Part shown: positions 33,211-42,001 of the stretch, one piece after another
Position numbering within the stretch: the stretch's first letter is position 1
How the letters are laid out: the number at the start of each line of letters is the position of its first letter
NCBI RefSeq assembly: GCF_016901735.1
Contig: NZ_JACLZC010000003.1
Coordinates: 21,036 to 85,035, forward strand
Direction: 5' to 3'
DNA: 64,000 bases
From: Pseudoflavonifractor phocaeensis
GTDB lineage: Bacteria > Bacillota > Clostridia > Oscillospirales > Oscillospiraceae
Made by a program: the position numbers and the translations under genes
The notes under the pieces: generated by a model
Databases searched by the model: none
What the model saw: the letters and a program-made list of their open reading frames with translations, nothing else
What the model was told of the DNA's origin: nothing

Positions 33211-35796
33211 GTGGCAACAACAAATTCCAAAAAAAAGAAGGGACGGGGCGTGGTGGCCGCAATCGGTAAGGTCGTGGGCACCTTGCTGCTTGTTGGAATA
33301 CTGACCTGTGCTTTCCTGGCCTGTTTTGCGGCAGTTTATATCAAAACCGTGATTCTGCCCGACGCCCATGTGGAAGCCCAGTCCTATTCCACCGCCCTGT
33401 CCAGCACGATTTATTATACCGACAAGACCACCGGACAGGCCGTGGAGCTGCAAAGCCTCTACGGCACACAAAACCGGGTGTGGGTCTCCTTTGACGAGAT
33501 CCCCCAATACCTGCGGGACGCCGCCGTGGCCATTGAGGACCAGCGCTTCTATACCCACAGCGGCGTGGACTGGATCCGCACGGCAAAGGGGGTGCTGAGC
33601 CTCTTTACCGGCGCCAAGATCGAGGGCGGCTCCACCATCACCCAGCAGCTGCTCAAAAACATGACCACCTATGACGACGTAACGGTCAAACGCAAGATCC
33701 TGGAAATTTTCCGCGCCCTGGACTTTGACGCCAACCACGAAAAGGACGAGATTTTGGAGATGTACCTCAACTACATCTACTTTGGCAAAAAGTGCTACGG
33801 CGTGGCCACGGCCTCCCAGTATTATTTCGGCAAGGATGTGGGGGAGCTGAGCCTGGCGGAGTGCGCCTCCCTCATCAGCATCACCAACAACCCCAGCGCC
33901 TATAATCCCTATGTCTATCCGGAGAACAACGCCTACCGGGCCAACCTTGTGCTGTACGCCATGCTGGAGCAGGGCAAGATCAGCCAGGCGGAATACGACC
34001 AGGCCAAGGCGCAGGTAGACGCCGGCCTGAACTTCACCCAGGGAGAGAGCGAGAGTGAAGCGGCCACCAATATCCTGTCCTGGTATGAGGAGCAGGTGGT
34101 GTCCGATGTCATCGACGACCTGGTGGAAGAGCTGGGTTACTCCAATGAATTGGCCAGCAATATGGTTTACAGCGGCGGTCTGAAGATCTACGCCTGTGTG
34201 GACCCGGAGATCCAGGCCAAGGCGGAGGAGGTTTACGAAAACCGGGAAAACCTCCCCCTGGTGTCGGAGAGCGGACAGCAGATCCAATCGGCCATTGCCA
34301 TCATCGACACGGAGGGCAATGTGGTGGCGCTGGTGGGCAGCATGGGGGAAAAGGAGGGCAACGCCCTTTACAACATGGCCTCCATGGCCCACCGGCAGCC
34401 CGGCTCCTCCATCAAGCCCCTGGCGGTGTACGCCCCCGCCATTGATACCGGCCTCATCACGCCAGCCACCACCTTTGACGACACGCCCGTCATGCGGCTG
34501 GGGGGGAGCAACTGGCCCTCCAACTCCTATGGCAAGTATTACGGCCTGATGGATGTGGCCGATGCGGTGAAGCAATCCTCCAACCCGGTGGCGGTGCGTG
34601 CCCTCCAGCTGCTGGGCCTGAGCAAATCCGCGGAATACCTGGAAGAGAATTTCCACATCACCACCCTGGAGGAGGACGATTATAACCAGCTGGGCAACCT
34701 GGCCTTGGGCGGTCTGAGCGACGGCGTCAGCGTGCTGGAGATGGCGGCGGCCTACTCGGTATTCCCCCGCAACGGCGTCTATGTGGAGCCCAGAACCTAC
34801 AGCCGGGTGGAGAACGCCGACGGAGAGGTCATCCTGGACAATACCGCCAGCGAGCCGCAGACCGTGCTGAAGGAGACCACCGCCTGGTATATCAACGATA
34901 TGCTCACCGACGTGGTGACCAAGAGCGGCGGCACCGGTACGGCGGCCAACTGGAGCGGCATGACCATTGCCGGTAAGACCGGTTCCACCAACAGCAACAA
35001 CGACCGCTGGTTTGTGGGCTATACCCCCTACTACACCGCCGCCGTCTGGACCGGTTATGAGACGCCGGAGCGCATCTATTACAGCGGCAGCAACCCGGCC
35101 ATCACCCTCTGGAAGCTGGTCATGGAGCCCATCCACGAGGGACTGGAAAACAAGGAATTCGACCAGCCCTCCGGCCTTCAGAGCGTACAGGTTTGCGCCG
35201 ACAGCGGCAAGCGGGCCACCAGCGCCTGCGCCAACGATCCCAGAGGAAGCCGTGTGACCACGGTCTATCTCTTTGCCGACGACATTCCCAGCGAGAGCTG
35301 CGACCTTCACCAGGAGGTGGAGGTGTGTACCGCCTGCCCGGTGGAGGGTGTGGAGGGCCTCTACCATCTGGCCGGCGAATACTGCCCCAGAGGAACGGAA
35401 GAGGGGCTGGAATCCACCGTCAAGACCATCGCGGTGCTCAATTACAGCCGTGACGGCGGATACGGCGCCGACAGCGCCTATTTCCTCGGCTATCTGCAAG
35501 CCCAGGGAAGCTGTACGGTCCACACCGGCGAGGCGGTCACCCAGCCGGAGGAATACGACCCGGCCACCTTTGATCCGGGGGACGAGGCAACCTGGCCCAC
35601 CCAGGAGCAGTGGCCCGGCTTCAGCATTGAGGACGAGAGCACCTGGCCCGTGGTGACGGGGCCGGAGACGTCGGAGGAGCCCAACGGCGAGACGCCGGAT
35701 GACGGCGGAGAAGGAGGAGGGGTCATCATCCTTCCTCCGGAGGCCGAGGGAGGGGACCATCCCCACGGGGAGGAGCCCTCGATATTGCCGCAGTAA
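33211..35796 (+). CDS. Class A penicillin-binding protein (PBP1A-like; glycosyltransferase + transpeptidase)
   Basis: 861 residues from GTG 33211 (GGAGGTG upstream). Basic cytoplasmic tail, one membrane helix (~22-45), then a GT51 domain with VAIEDQRFYTHSGVDW and EGGSTITQQLLKN, and a transpeptidase domain with RQPGSSIKP (SxxK), KQSSNPV (SxN) and AGKTGSTNSNNDRW (KTG). The tail after ~650 has paired cysteines (VCADSGKRATSAC, CDLHQEVEVCTAC, YCPRG) and ends in a Pro/Glu/Gly-rich stretch with DPATFDPGDEATWPT-like WP repeats. It builds and cross-links peptidoglycan outside the membrane. The closing terminator is at 35806-35842. Confidence 0.96.
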   Translation: MATTNSKKKKGRGVVAAIGKVVGTLLLVGILTCAFLACFAAVYIKTVILPDAHVEAQSYSTALSSTIYYTDKTTGQAVELQSLYGTQNRVWVSFDEIPQYLRDAAVAIEDQRFYTHSGVDWIRTAKGVLSLFTGAKIEGGSTITQQLLKNMTTYDDVTVKRKILEIFRALDFDANHEKDEILEMYLNYIYFGKKCYGVATASQYYFGKDVGELSLAECASLISITNNPSAYNPYVYPENNAYRANLVLYAMLEQGKISQAEYDQAKAQVDAGLNFTQGESESEAATNILSWYEEQVVSDVIDDLVEELGYSNELASNMVYSGGLKIYACVDPEIQAKAEEVYENRENLPLVSESGQQIQSAIAIIDTEGNVVALVGSMGEKEGNALYNMASMAHRQPGSSIKPLAVYAPAIDTGLITPATTFDDTPVMRLGGSNWPSNSYGKYYGLMDVADAVKQSSNPVAVRALQLLGLSKSAEYLEENFHITTLEEDDYNQLGNLALGGLSDGVSVLEMAAAYSVFPRNGVYVEPRTYSRVENADGEVILDNTASEPQTVLKETTAWYINDMLTDVVTKSGGTGTAANWSGMTIAGKTGSTNSNNDRWFVGYTPYYTAAVWTGYETPERIYYSGSNPAITLWKLVMEPIHEGLENKEFDQPSGLQSVQVCADSGKRATSACANDPRGSRVTTVYLFADDIPSESCDLHQEVEVCTACPVEGVEGLYHLAGEYCPRGTEEGLESTVKTIAVLNYSRDGGYGADSAYFLGYLQAQGSCTVHTGEAVTQPEEYDPATFDPGDEATWPTQEQWPGFSIEDESTWPVVTGPETSEEPNGETPDDGGEGGGVIILPPEAEGGDHPHGEEPSILPQ

Positions 35797-35805
35797 AAAC
35801 CATCC

Positions 35806-35842
35806 AGCGGGCGGTCCTGTACGGACCGCCCGCTCTTTTTTG
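35806..35842 (+). terminator. Terminator of the class A PBP gene
   Basis: AGCGGGCGGTCC-TGTAC-GGACCGCCCGCT then CTTTTTTG: a perfect twelve-base stem. Confidence 0.95.
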
Positions 35843-35844
35843 CG

Positions 35845-35881
35845 CAAAAAAACCGCCGGGACCCGGATGGGGGCCCGGCGG
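35845..35881 (-). terminator. Terminator of the DUF4914 gene
   Basis: Minus strand: CCGCCGGG...CCCGGCGG stem with inner CCC/GGG, followed by TTTTTTTGCG. It is back to back with the PBP terminator. Confidence 0.9.
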
Positions 35882-35902
35882 TGATTGTTTGAAAAGCAGG
35901 TC

Positions 35903-37777
35903 TTACTCCAGACCCAGCGGAATGATGTCGCAGTATTCCTGCACGGAGCCGTTGCGCTTGAAGCACTCCAGGATCTCCTTGCCCACCGGATGGAGCTCCT
36001 CCACGTCGTACACCGCCAGCTCCTTGGCGAAGAAATCGTAGAGGATCTGAGCGCCGGCATCATAGCCCTTGATGCCCAGGGTGTCCTGGGTCTCAGGCTG
36101 GAGGAATTCGTGGGAGATGTGCTGGCCGTCCACCTTCATCTCATTGAGGGCGTAGCCCACCAGGGGGCAGCGGGCGGGGACCAGGCGGTCCTTCTTCATG
36201 TTGACGCCGCCGCGGCGGGCCAGGTATTCGCGGGAGATCCACTCGGCGGCAAAGCCCACCTTCCACACGCCGATATACTGGTTGGGGATAAGGACATAGC
36301 GGGTGGCGGGGCAGTTGATGATCTGCTCCAGCAGGAGGTTGGCCTGCCGGACCCGCTGGCCGGTGGCGAAGGGCCAGTAGGAGCCCACGCCCTCGCTGGC
36401 CAGGGCGCCGCCGCCGCTGATGCTGGGGTTCTTATAGCCGCGGGGGGCCACCAGACGCCACAGCCAGGCCACGGCGGGAGGCACGATGTGCATCAGGCCC
36501 ATAATGCCGTAGGTGGGATGCTCGGCGGTGTTGGGAGGCATACGCACGCCGAAGCTGCGCACGTCCACGTCCACCGAGGACCACACGATATCGTGGATCA
36601 TGCGGCGGGGGATGATGACACGGGGGTTGGGGCAGGGCTTGCCGTTGGAGTCCAGGGTGTGCTCCCAGGGCAGGCAGGTGGCGCGGGGGAAACCTTCAAT
36701 GTTGAGGAAGAGGAGGGGCTCCTTGGTGTGGATGGCGATTTTCTCATACATGGGGTCGCAGCCGTAGGAGGTGATGCCGTCCACCCGGACGAACCAGCCG
36801 TCCTCGCCGTCGGCCAGGGAGAGCTTGCCGTTGTTCTTCTGGAGGGAGGGATGGCAGATGGCCATATCGTCGGTAACCGGCTCAATGGTACAGGTATCGC
36901 TCATGCTGATATAGCGCTCTTCGTGGGTCTGCGCGTTGACGCCCAGAAGCACGCGGCCGTCGCCGGCGCGCTGCACGTCCTGGAGCAGCTCGCTCTTGCC
37001 GCCGCCGGAGGCGCCCTCGTGCATCATGACCATCTCGTTTTCGTAGGGGGTGATGACCCGGGCGGCGGAGGCGTGGGCGGTGACCCAGCCCTCCTGCTCG
37101 CCGATGTCCAGCAGGACGCTGTAAATGCCCTTCTTGGCGGAGGGGCCGGGATACAGGTTGTAGGCGAAGATCTCGTGGAGATCGGCGCGGCGGCGGTGGA
37201 CGCAGACCTGCTTGCCGTCAAAGTGGGTGTGACGGAAGGGGGGCGCGGCGTAGATCACCGAACGGGGGGTGAAGTGGTCCACGTTCTTGACCTCCACAAA
37301 GGCCTGAAGCTGGGCCAGGGCGAAGGCGAAGAAGGCGGCGTTGCGGGGGCAGAGCAGCACGGAGTCATAGCCGTGCTGATAGCCGCCGGCCTTGAAGGGG
37401 ACCAGAATGAGCTCCTGGCGGGTGAGCCAGCGGAGGGTCTCATGGCGGAGGGTGTCGAAGGGATAGCCGTAGACATCCTCAAAGCGGGGCTTATCGGAGG
37501 GCAGGTCGTCGGCAATGCGCATGCTGTCGGGATCGCGGCGGCGCATGTAGTCCTCGGGATAGTTGACGGCGGCGCCGTTTTTGCAGCGGACCACGTCGGC
37601 CTCTTTGACCATCTTGCCGTTGACCTCGTAGAGGACCTCGATCCGGTCGGTGTACTCGTTGCCGAAGATGAGCTCAAAGAGCACCTCTTTGCTCTCGGGG
37701 ATGATGACGCTGGGGCTGTTGTAGATGACAGCCTCGACCTCCTTGGGAAGGGAGAATTTTTCAAACAAAATGTTCAT
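35903..37777 (-). CDS. DUF4914 family protein (PEP-carboxykinase-like P-loop)
   Basis: 624 residues. HEGASGGGKSELLQD is a kinase-type P-loop as in PEP carboxykinases; AGGYQHGYDSVLLCP, FRHTHFDGKQVCVH, AYNLYPGPSAKKGIY and PRRMIHDIVWSSVDVDVRS are other strong blocks. The overall wording matches what I recall of DUF4914, a PEPCK-related family without assigned activity; it lacks the usual PEPCK substrate Arg/metal Lys-His arrangement that I can recognise. It may phosphorylate or decarboxylate an unknown metabolite. TTGACA-18-TACAAT promoter at 37874-37845; AAAGAGAGG ribosome site. Alternative call: divergent PEP carboxykinase. Confidence 0.7.
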   Translation of the reverse strand: MNILFEKFSLPKEVEAVIYNSPSVIIPESKEVLFELIFGNEYTDRIEVLYEVNGKMVKEADVVRCKNGAAVNYPEDYMRRRDPDSMRIADDLPSDKPRFEDVYGYPFDTLRHETLRWLTRQELILVPFKAGGYQHGYDSVLLCPRNAAFFAFALAQLQAFVEVKNVDHFTPRSVIYAAPPFRHTHFDGKQVCVHRRRADLHEIFAYNLYPGPSAKKGIYSVLLDIGEQEGWVTAHASAARVITPYENEMVMMHEGASGGGKSELLQDVQRAGDGRVLLGVNAQTHEERYISMSDTCTIEPVTDDMAICHPSLQKNNGKLSLADGEDGWFVRVDGITSYGCDPMYEKIAIHTKEPLLFLNIEGFPRATCLPWEHTLDSNGKPCPNPRVIIPRRMIHDIVWSSVDVDVRSFGVRMPPNTAEHPTYGIMGLMHIVPPAVAWLWRLVAPRGYKNPSISGGGALASEGVGSYWPFATGQRVRQANLLLEQIINCPATRYVLIPNQYIGVWKVGFAAEWISREYLARRGGVNMKKDRLVPARCPLVGYALNEMKVDGQHISHEFLQPETQDTLGIKGYDAGAQILYDFFAKELAVYDVEELHPVGKEILECFKRNGSVQEYCDIIPLGLE

Positions 37778-37844
37778 AGGCGGACCTCTCTTTCTGCATG
37801 CTGTGGGCCTTGAGGTTCAAAATACAGACAGCGCATTTGCAAAC

Positions 37845-37874
37845 ATTGTACTATAAAAGCGCAATGCTTGTCAA
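37845..37874 (-). promoter_or_regulatory. Promoter of the DUF4914 gene
   Basis: Minus strand: TTGACA (37874-37869), 18 bases, TACAAT (37850-37845). A second TTGACA lies ten bases further upstream. Confidence 0.6.
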
Positions 37875-38188
37875 TCTTTTGTCAAGGAATGACACGGTTG
37901 ATTTGAGATACGCAGAAGGGAATCCTGCATTTTTGGAGTTTGGAGCGGGAGAACAGGGGGAGAAGGCGGAGGAGAAAGCCGTTATTTCGAAATTTGAAAT
38001 ATAGGCAAAGCGGGGGAAAAGAAACATAAATACTTTAGAAAAGCGGGCGAATATGAGCGGGAAAATTTTAACGGTAAAAATGCAAGTTTGCGAAGGAAAA
38101 AATTCGTTTTGAAAGGGCGTGGGGAGCCGGTTGTGGGCATTGCGCAAAAGGACGGACCTGGCGGGGGAAAAAACGGCGGAATTTACAA
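37875..38188. other. AT-richer intergenic stretch without a supported gene
   Basis: About 480 bases separate the DUF4914 and MATE genes. Apart from the two divergent promoters, I see no ribosome site with a convincing frame and no hairpin with a T-run. Runs such as GAAAATTTTAACGG and AAAAAATTCGTTTTG make it the least GC-rich stretch nearby. Confidence 0.5.
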
Positions 38189-38216
38189 TTGCAAATGAAA
38201 GCGCCGGCCTTATAAT
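38189..38216 (+). promoter_or_regulatory. Promoter of the MATE gene
   Basis: TTGCAA (38189-38194), 16 bases, TATAAT (38211-38216), 40 bases before the start codon. Confidence 0.55.
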
Positions 38217-38255
38217 AATCTCTGTTTCAAAACGAGAGAGAGGGGGACGGAGGGG

Positions 38256-39623
38256 ATGGAGAAATGTATGCCCCGGCCGGCGGCGCGTCCGGCGGGAGGG
38301 AACCGGATTCTGACGCTGACCTGGCCGATTTTTGTGGAGCTGCTGCTTCAGATGCTGGTGGGCAACGCCGACCAGATCATGGTAGGGTGGCGGGACCCCA
38401 ACGGCGTGGGGGCCATCGGCAACGCCAACCAGATCACCAACCTGGTGCTGCTGGTCTTTTCGGTGGTGTGTACCGCCGCCATGATTTTGATTTCCCAGTA
38501 TCTGGGCGCGGAGGACACCCGGCAGGTAAAGCGGACCTATGCCGCGGCGCTGCTGCTCAACGTGCTGTTCGGCGTGGCGGTGAGCGCCATTCTGATCGGC
38601 TTTTGTCCGGTGATCTTCCGGATGATGGGGGTCCACGCGGAGATTTTTGAGGAGACCTGTCTCTATATGCGCATCATCGGCGGGGGAATGGTATTCCAGG
38701 CGGTCTATCTCACCTATACCGCCTTTTTCCGCTCCAGCCAGATGATGAAGGAGACCATGGCGCTCTCGGTGGGAATGAACTGTCTGAATATTTTGGGCAA
38801 TTACATGCTCATCAACGGGCTGGGACCCGTTCCGGCCCTGGGGGTGGCGGGGGCGGCTCTGTCCAGCGACCTGTCCCGGCTGGTTGGCGTGGCAGCCATC
38901 GCGGTGCTGTTCCGCAAAAAATTCGGCCCGGTGCTGTCGGCGGACCATCTGCGCCCCTTCCCCTGGGGCCAGTTCCGGCGGCTGCTGTCCATCGGTCTGC
39001 CCACCGGCGGAGAGTCCCTCTCCTATAATGGTTCCCAGATCTGTATTCAGTCCATCTGCAATCTGTTCGCCGCCTTTGTGGTGAATACCCGGGTCTATGC
39101 CAATATCTTTGCCAATGTGACCTATCTGTTCGGCTCGGCGCTGTCCCAGGCCTGCCAGGTGGTGACCGCCCGGCTGATGGGGGCGGGAGAGGCGGAGCAG
39201 ACCGACCGGAACGTCCGGCGCTCTCTGGCCATGGCGCTGGGGGTATCCGGGGTGCTGTCGGTGCTGCTGTGCGTGTTCTGCCAGCCGGTCTACCGCCTGT
39301 TCACCAGCGACCCGGATATTCTGCGTCTGGCGCAGATCATCATGCTCATTGAGATCCCCCTTGAGCTGGGGCGGGCGGTGAATATGGTGATGTGCCGCGC
39401 CCTCCAGGCCTGTGGGGACATCCGGTTTCCCATCGCCATCTGCATCATTCACGCCTGGCTGGTGGCGGTGGGAGGCGGCTACGTGCTGGGCGTGGTGTTT
39501 GAGATGGGCCTGCCCGGGCTGTGGATCTCCATGGCCTGTGACGAGTGCATCCGGGCGCTGCTCTTTTTGTGGCGGTGGCGCCAGGGCGGCTGGCGGACCC
39601 GTTCCCTGGTGAGGGGAAAATAA
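38256..39623 (+). CDS. MATE-family multidrug/Na+ antiporter
   Basis: 455 residues with twelve hydrophobic segments in two similar halves. LTWPIFVELLLQMLVGNADQIMVG is the MATE first helix, and LPTGGESLSYNGSQICIQS opens the second half; VASAA/GN-type polar residues are present (GAIGNANQI). NorM/DinF-type pumps expel cationic drugs or metabolites in exchange for Na+ or H+. GGAGGGG abuts ATG 38256; ATG 38268 is a possible internal start. Confidence 0.93.
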   Translation: MEKCMPRPAARPAGGNRILTLTWPIFVELLLQMLVGNADQIMVGWRDPNGVGAIGNANQITNLVLLVFSVVCTAAMILISQYLGAEDTRQVKRTYAAALLLNVLFGVAVSAILIGFCPVIFRMMGVHAEIFEETCLYMRIIGGGMVFQAVYLTYTAFFRSSQMMKETMALSVGMNCLNILGNYMLINGLGPVPALGVAGAALSSDLSRLVGVAAIAVLFRKKFGPVLSADHLRPFPWGQFRRLLSIGLPTGGESLSYNGSQICIQSICNLFAAFVVNTRVYANIFANVTYLFGSALSQACQVVTARLMGAGEAEQTDRNVRRSLAMALGVSGVLSVLLCVFCQPVYRLFTSDPDILRLAQIIMLIEIPLELGRAVNMVMCRALQACGDIRFPIAICIIHAWLVAVGGGYVLGVVFEMGLPGLWISMACDECIRALLFLWRWRQGGWRTRSLVRGK

Positions 39624-39660
39624 GAAAAACGAAAAAATACAAAAATCCCGCAAAAAAGAT

Positions 39661-39689
39661 TTGACATGGGAGAAGATTATATGTATAAT
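39661..39689 (+). promoter_or_regulatory. Promoter of DUF177-rpmF
   Basis: TTGACA (39661-39666), 17 bases, TATAAT (39684-39689): both hexamers are consensus, fitting a strong ribosomal-protein promoter. Confidence 0.85.
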
Positions 39690-39718
39690 ACCATCTGTGA
39701 CATTGTGAGAGGTGTATT

Positions 39719-40222
39719 ATGCGTCTGAATCTCCGTAGCATTCTTACCGTACCGGGTGCCAAGCTGCCCTTTTCCTTTGAAATGGACCTGTCTGACCTGG
39801 ACTTTTTTGGGGAAAAGCCCTTAAAAAATCCGGTCCGGGTGAAAGGCGAGGTGCGCAACATGGCGGGCGCCCTGCTGCTGACCGGCAGCGCCTCCACAGT
39901 GCTGGACGTGATTTGCGACCGGTGCTTAAAGCCCTTTTCGGAGGAGATGGAGGTGCCGGTGGAGACGCTGGTGGCCGAGTCGGTGGAGAACGCCGACAGC
40001 GACGAGGGAGACGAGATCGTCCTTTTGGAGGACGGCGAGATCGACCTGGACGAGGTATTTGAAACCGCCGTCGTACTGGCCATGGATGTCAAGCACGTCT
40101 GTTCAGAGGACTGCAAGGGACTGTGTCCCGGCTGCGGCGTCAATCTGAACGAAGAAGCCTGCAAATGCAAGCCTGAACCCGATCCACGTTTTGCTGCCCT
40201 CGCGCAGCTGTTGGATAAATGA
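39719..40222 (+). CDS. DUF177 (YceD) family protein
   Basis: 167 residues. PFSFEMDLSDLDFFG, the pair VICDRCLKPF and the C-terminal zinc-type knuckle CSEDCKGLCPGCGVNLNEEACKC are the YceD signature. It is nearly always upstream of rpmF, as here (47 bases). In plants and bacteria the family is linked to 23S rRNA accumulation; the exact role is open. Confidence 0.93.
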   Translation: MRLNLRSILTVPGAKLPFSFEMDLSDLDFFGEKPLKNPVRVKGEVRNMAGALLLTGSASTVLDVICDRCLKPFSEEMEVPVETLVAESVENADSDEGDEIVLLEDGEIDLDEVFETAVVLAMDVKHVCSEDCKGLCPGCGVNLNEEACKCKPEPDPRFAALAQLLDK

Positions 40223-40269
40223 GAAATCCCATTGCCCGGCCAGGGCATTGACCTAAGGAGGTGTCATAA

Positions 40270-40461
40270 ATGGCAGTCCCTAAGAGTAAAGTGTCCAAGC
40301 AGCGTCGGAATAAGCGGCGTAGCTCCGTGTGGAAGCTGGAGACCCCCAGCGTTACCACCTGCCCCAAGTGCGGCGCGTTCCGCCTCCCGCACCGGATGTG
40401 CAAGTCCTGCCTGAGCTACAACGGTCATGAGTTCGGCAAGACCGAGGCCGCGGCGAAGTAA
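40270..40461 (+). CDS. rpmF: 50S ribosomal protein L32
   Basis: 63 residues starting MAVPKSKVSKQRRNKRRSS, with the zinc ribbon CPKCG...CKSC. AAGGAGGTG before ATG 40270 is a strong ribosome site. A terminator follows. Confidence 0.98.
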   Translation: MAVPKSKVSKQRRNKRRSSVWKLETPSVTTCPKCGAFRLPHRMCKSCLSYNGHEFGKTEAAAK

Positions 40462-40477
40462 ATAGCCTGGAACTGGA

Positions 40478-40515
40478 AAGAAGAGAGGGGATAGAACGTC
40501 CCCTCTTTCTTTTTG
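40478..40515 (+). terminator. Terminator of rpmF
   Basis: AAAGAAGAGAGGGGA pairs with TCCCCTCTTTCTTT around TAGAACG, merging into a T-run. Confidence 0.9.
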
Positions 40516-40581
40516 CCCGGAGATGGGTTACAATGAGACAAGCAGCCGCCGGACCGGGCGGCAAAGTGAGGAGGAGCGGCA

Positions 40582-41964
40582 GTGAGCCTGACCAAGATCC
40601 GGAGGGTGGACCATGGCAGTCCGGCCCAGCGGGCCGGGGTCCGTCCGGGCGACACCCTGACCCATGTGAACGGCCATCCCATTGTGGATGTGCTGGACTA
40701 TAAATTCCATACCTACGACCCCCGGCTGATGCTGGACCTGACCGACGAGACCGGCCGGAAGCGGACCGTCCGGGTGCGCAAGGCGGAGGGGGAGGATTTG
40801 GGACTGGAGTTTGAGACCTATCTCATGGACCGGGCCCGCTCCTGCGCCAACAACTGTATTTTCTGCTTTGTGGACCAGATGCCGCCTGGGATGCGGGACA
40901 CCCTTTATTTTAAGGATGACGACGCCCGGCTGTCCTTTCTCATGGGCAATTATATTACCCTTACCAACCTCTCTCCCCGGGAGATCCAGCGGATCATCGA
41001 CCTGCGCATCAGCCCCATCAATATTTCGGTCCACGCCACCGACCCGGAGCTGCGCACCGCCATGCTGAAAAACAAGCGGGCGGGGGAGTGCCTGGAGGTG
41101 ATGGAGCGCCTGGCGGCGGCGGGGATCACCATGAACTGTCAGATCGTCTCCTGTCCCGGCATCAACGACGGCCCGGCGCTGGACCGGACGCTGCGCGACC
41201 TCTCCGCCCTCTATCCGGCGGTGGACAGCGTGGCCATCGTGCCCGTGGGAGTCACCCGCTTCCGGGAGGGACTCTGCCATATCGAACCCTACACGCCGGA
41301 GCAGGCGGCGGGGGTCATTGACCAGGTGGAGGCCTTCGGCCGGGCATTTTTCGCCCAAAAGGGGACGACTTTGGCCTGGTGCTCCGATGAGTTCTATCTC
41401 ATTGCCGGCCGGGAGCTGCCGGAAAAGGGGTATTATGAGGAGATGGCCCAGCTGGAAAACGGCGTGGGAATGCTGCGCCTTCTGCTGCGCCAGGCGGAGC
41501 TGGCCCTGGAGGAGGTGCCGGACTGTGCGCCTACGCCCTTCTCCGTTGCCACGGGTGTGTCCGCCGCGCCCTTTGTGGAGAAGATCGTTGACATGGTCGG
41601 GGCAAAATGTGATACAATAAAAGGGAATGTATACCCCATCCGCAACCGCTTTTTCGGGGAGACCATCACGGTGTCCGGGCTCATTACCGGACAGGATCTG
41701 ATGAAGCAGCTGAAGGGCAGGGACCTGGGGGCCCGTCTGCTCCTTCCGTCCAACATGCTGCGGGCCGGAGAGCGGGTCTTTCTGGACGACGTGACGGTGG
41801 AGCAGCTGGAGGAGGCGTTGGGGGTGCCGGTGCTGCCGGTGGAGGCCGAAAGCGGCTATGACCTGGTGGACGCCATGCTGGGCCTTTTGGAGCCGGAGGA
41901 CGGGGAAGCCGTCCTGCCGCCGGAAAGAGAATATTACCGCTATAATCCGGGAGCACGGCCCTGA
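40582..41964 (+). CDS. DUF512 / PDZ-radical SAM protein (putative Fe-S oxidoreductase)
   Basis: 460 residues. An N-terminal PDZ-like module (VDHGSPAQRAGVRPGDTLTHVNG) is followed by a radical-SAM-like cysteine motif CANNCIFCF (CX3CX2C) and a barrel (INISVHATDPELR, QIVSCPGINDG), then the DUF512 C-terminal domain (ENGVGMLRLLLRQ, GYDLVDAMLGL). Usually found just upstream of der, as here. Function is not established. GTG 40582 follows AGGAGGAG. Confidence 0.88.
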   Translation: MSLTKIRRVDHGSPAQRAGVRPGDTLTHVNGHPIVDVLDYKFHTYDPRLMLDLTDETGRKRTVRVRKAEGEDLGLEFETYLMDRARSCANNCIFCFVDQMPPGMRDTLYFKDDDARLSFLMGNYITLTNLSPREIQRIIDLRISPINISVHATDPELRTAMLKNKRAGECLEVMERLAAAGITMNCQIVSCPGINDGPALDRTLRDLSALYPAVDSVAIVPVGVTRFREGLCHIEPYTPEQAAGVIDQVEAFGRAFFAQKGTTLAWCSDEFYLIAGRELPEKGYYEEMAQLENGVGMLRLLLRQAELALEEVPDCAPTPFSVATGVSAAPFVEKIVDMVGAKCDTIKGNVYPIRNRFFGETITVSGLITGQDLMKQLKGRDLGARLLLPSNMLRAGERVFLDDVTVEQLEEALGVPVLPVEAESGYDLVDAMLGLLEPEDGEAVLPPEREYYRYNPGARP

Positions 41965-42001
41965 GCGGCCCGGGGCTCCGAAAGAAAAGAGAGTGATACC
42001 A

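Noticed and set aside
33178..36063. 961-codon open frame on the minus strand across the class A PBP gene
   Set aside because: Shadow frame with low-complexity Gly/His/Val composition; the plus-strand PBP has all catalytic motifs.
35903..37777. Ordinary ATP-dependent PEP carboxykinase
   Set aside because: Apart from the P-loop the conserved PEPCK blocks are not recognisable, and the remaining sequence fits DUF4914 better.
35885..37813. 642-codon plus-strand frame across the DUF4914 gene
   Set aside because: Antisense shadow; composition is Gly/Ala/His/Val repeats, and the minus-strand protein is well conserved.
37798..38004. 68-codon frame in the gap before the MATE gene
   Set aside because: No ribosome site, covers the DUF4914 promoter, and resembles no family.
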